From Saccoglossus kowalevskii (lineage: Eukaryota > Hemichordata > Enteropneusta > Harrimaniidae): a stretch of DNA of 19,771 nucleotides. The translations under genes and the position numbers were made by a program. The notes under the pieces are model-generated. The model worked only from the letters and a program-made list of their open reading frames with translations. It was not told the origin of the DNA and did no database searches. The stretch spans positions 312,174-331,944 of the forward strand of contig NW_003114461.1 in NCBI RefSeq assembly GCF_000003605.2, read 5' to 3'. Below are positions 19,033 to 19,771 of this stretch, in pieces; within the stretch, counting starts at the first letter, position 1, and each line of letters opens with the position of its first letter.

Positions 19033-19206
19033 ATCCCATCTAAAATCTTACTGCTCCTGATACTTTTTGCAAAAGTAGTCTCTTTTCGCCATCATTTTGA
19101 AATGAATATAGAAACCTTTACATATGATAGCATATTCTCAAACAGTAAGTCATCAATAGAGATCATGCACCTTGCACAAAGATGTGTGCCTGCACTCCTG
19201 TGGTAG
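19033..19206 (+). pseudogene. LINE ORF2 extreme C-terminus
   Basis: ATC at 19033 opens a stop-free frame of 57 codons: I-P-S-K-I-L-L-L-L-I-L-F-A-K, R-H-H-F-E-M-N, then TAG at 19204-19206. It follows the finger segment in the right order and orientation, with a frame break between. It probably marks the end of the element's ORF2. Confidence 0.55.
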
Positions 19207-19424
19207 TTGTAACTGACAAAAATGGTATTGTACAACTAGTAACTTCATTACTCAATCAAACCATGTTCACATAACCTCAATTTGTGGGTTTTTCTCAGCC
19301 ACAGTAATTCTTGCAAGATTTCTGGTTTGGCTGGCAAAGATACTCTATGACTTGACGCTAACCAACTTAAAATTGGTATATCCTGTCACTTACATGCCTG
19401 CGTCATATTTTCGATACACATAGA
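19207..19424 (+). other. probable 3' UTR remnant of the + strand LINE
   Basis: No coding frame is seen. The position directly after the ORF2 stop suggests LINE 3' UTR, but I see no poly(A) tail or target-site duplication that would mark its end. Confidence 0.35.
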
Positions 19425-19771
19425 TAGATAGCTGTTTATTCCAAAAAAAAAGTAAGTCTTTACAACGCAACATAGAGAATATAAATAATCAAAAATATAC
19501 AAATGGAATATGGGTCGAAAATAGTTGCGATTAGCAACAAATCGAGTCCAGCCCCTGGGCTGTAAATCACAGATTACAAAATATTAACTGGGCGTTATGT
19601 TCACTTTAACATAAATAGAAAATAAGAATAGTAGTGAGCCAGTCAAAACAACCTGGAAGTGCAGGAATGCAATTTAATAAAATATTATAATTTTTATATA
19701 TTTTTATGTTGGAAACTAGCTTGTAGGTCATTTTTTTATTTGTAATTCTACATTGTATATTCCTGCTATTC
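19425..19771 (-). mobile_element. probable 3' end of a second non-LTR retrotransposon
   Basis: Read on the - strand, the segment ends with GGAATAAACAGC followed by a CTAT repeat (the + strand ATAGATAG near 19421-19433), an arrangement typical of LINE tails with a polyadenylation signal and microsatellite end. About 90-130 bases before that end lie two small hairpins: GTTGC-GATTA-GCAAC (19524-19538) and CAGCCC-CT-GGGCTG (19549-19562). The body would extend beyond the right edge of the window, so no coding part is visible. Family assignment is not possible from this piece. Confidence 0.4.

Larger units (their letters stand above)
16537..19206 (+). mobile_element. decayed Tx1/L1-like non-LTR retrotransposon, 5'-truncated ORF2
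   Basis: Fragments in different frames line up in the order of a Tx1/L1-clade ORF2. The linker W-W-D-V-G-K-T-K-I-K-E-F is at about 16552-16590. Next come P-G-I-D-G-L-P-G-E-F-Y (16929-16961), A-S-L-E-D-G-I-L-P-L (17010-17039), the motif A region (17290-17318), A-I-E-P-L-L (near 17493), Y-A-N-D (17554-17565) and Y-G-K-S-Q-G-L-W-V-G (near 17661-17690). After these come K-F-V-W-Q-G-R-H-W-V-T (near 17911-17944), I-K-N-T-P-L-N and G-Y-G-S-N-N-W-L-Q (18309-18403), and a CCHC finger (18869-18919). The last frame closes at TAG 19204-19206. No endonuclease domain is visible upstream, so the copy is 5'-truncated. Internal deletions have removed parts, for example between the linker and P-G-I-D-G. The copy cannot make a protein. 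Residue similarity to this clade is from recognition, not from a search. Confidence 0.85.

Overview
The window looks like nuclear DNA of an invertebrate animal, most likely a marine lophotrochozoan such as a mollusc, though the sequence alone does not fix the taxon. It is AT-rich, by eye about one third GC. It holds one spliced gene with GT-AG introns, a decayed Tx1/L1-like LINE, short hairpin elements and micro/minisatellites. There are no operons, no rRNA and no CRISPR array. Most open frames over 60 codons are chance frames in AT-rich non-coding DNA.

Layout. Bases 1 to about 11,240 hold no gene I can support. They contain a GC/CT-rich block (956-1350), a two-copy tandem duplication of 158 bp (4013-4328), several short tandem repeats, and a fold-back element with 33-bp arms (5816-5980). 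From 11,374 to about 15,915, on the + strand, lies a secreted C-type lectin-like gene. It has a TATA box, a signal-peptide exon, a 25-bp micro-exon, a large and a small exon that together carry the C-type lectin domain, and a short terminal exon followed by AATAAA. The five coding exons join in phase without a stop and give 196 residues. The 2.1-kb last intron carries a near-perfect hairpin (14234-14309) and a 16-copy minisatellite with a 32-bp unit (14996-15507).

From about 16,537 to 19,206 lies the 3' two thirds of a Tx1/L1-type LINE ORF2 on the + strand. It is broken by frameshifts, stops, deletions, a 27-bp duplication and a trinucleotide repeat, and a base change hits the YADD catalytic motif. 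The last about 350 bases look like the 3' end of a second non-LTR retrotransposon on the - strand, with AATAAA and a short tetranucleotide tail.

The most notable points are the lectin gene's alternative-splicing potential (two phase-equivalent second exons and three in-phase C-terminal ends), the higher-order structure of the intronic minisatellite, an excess of full CRE palindromes TGACGTCA (six in the window, two of them just upstream of the lectin TATA box), and hairpin elements whose arms differ mainly by transitions. I see no clear new enzymatic or defence system.
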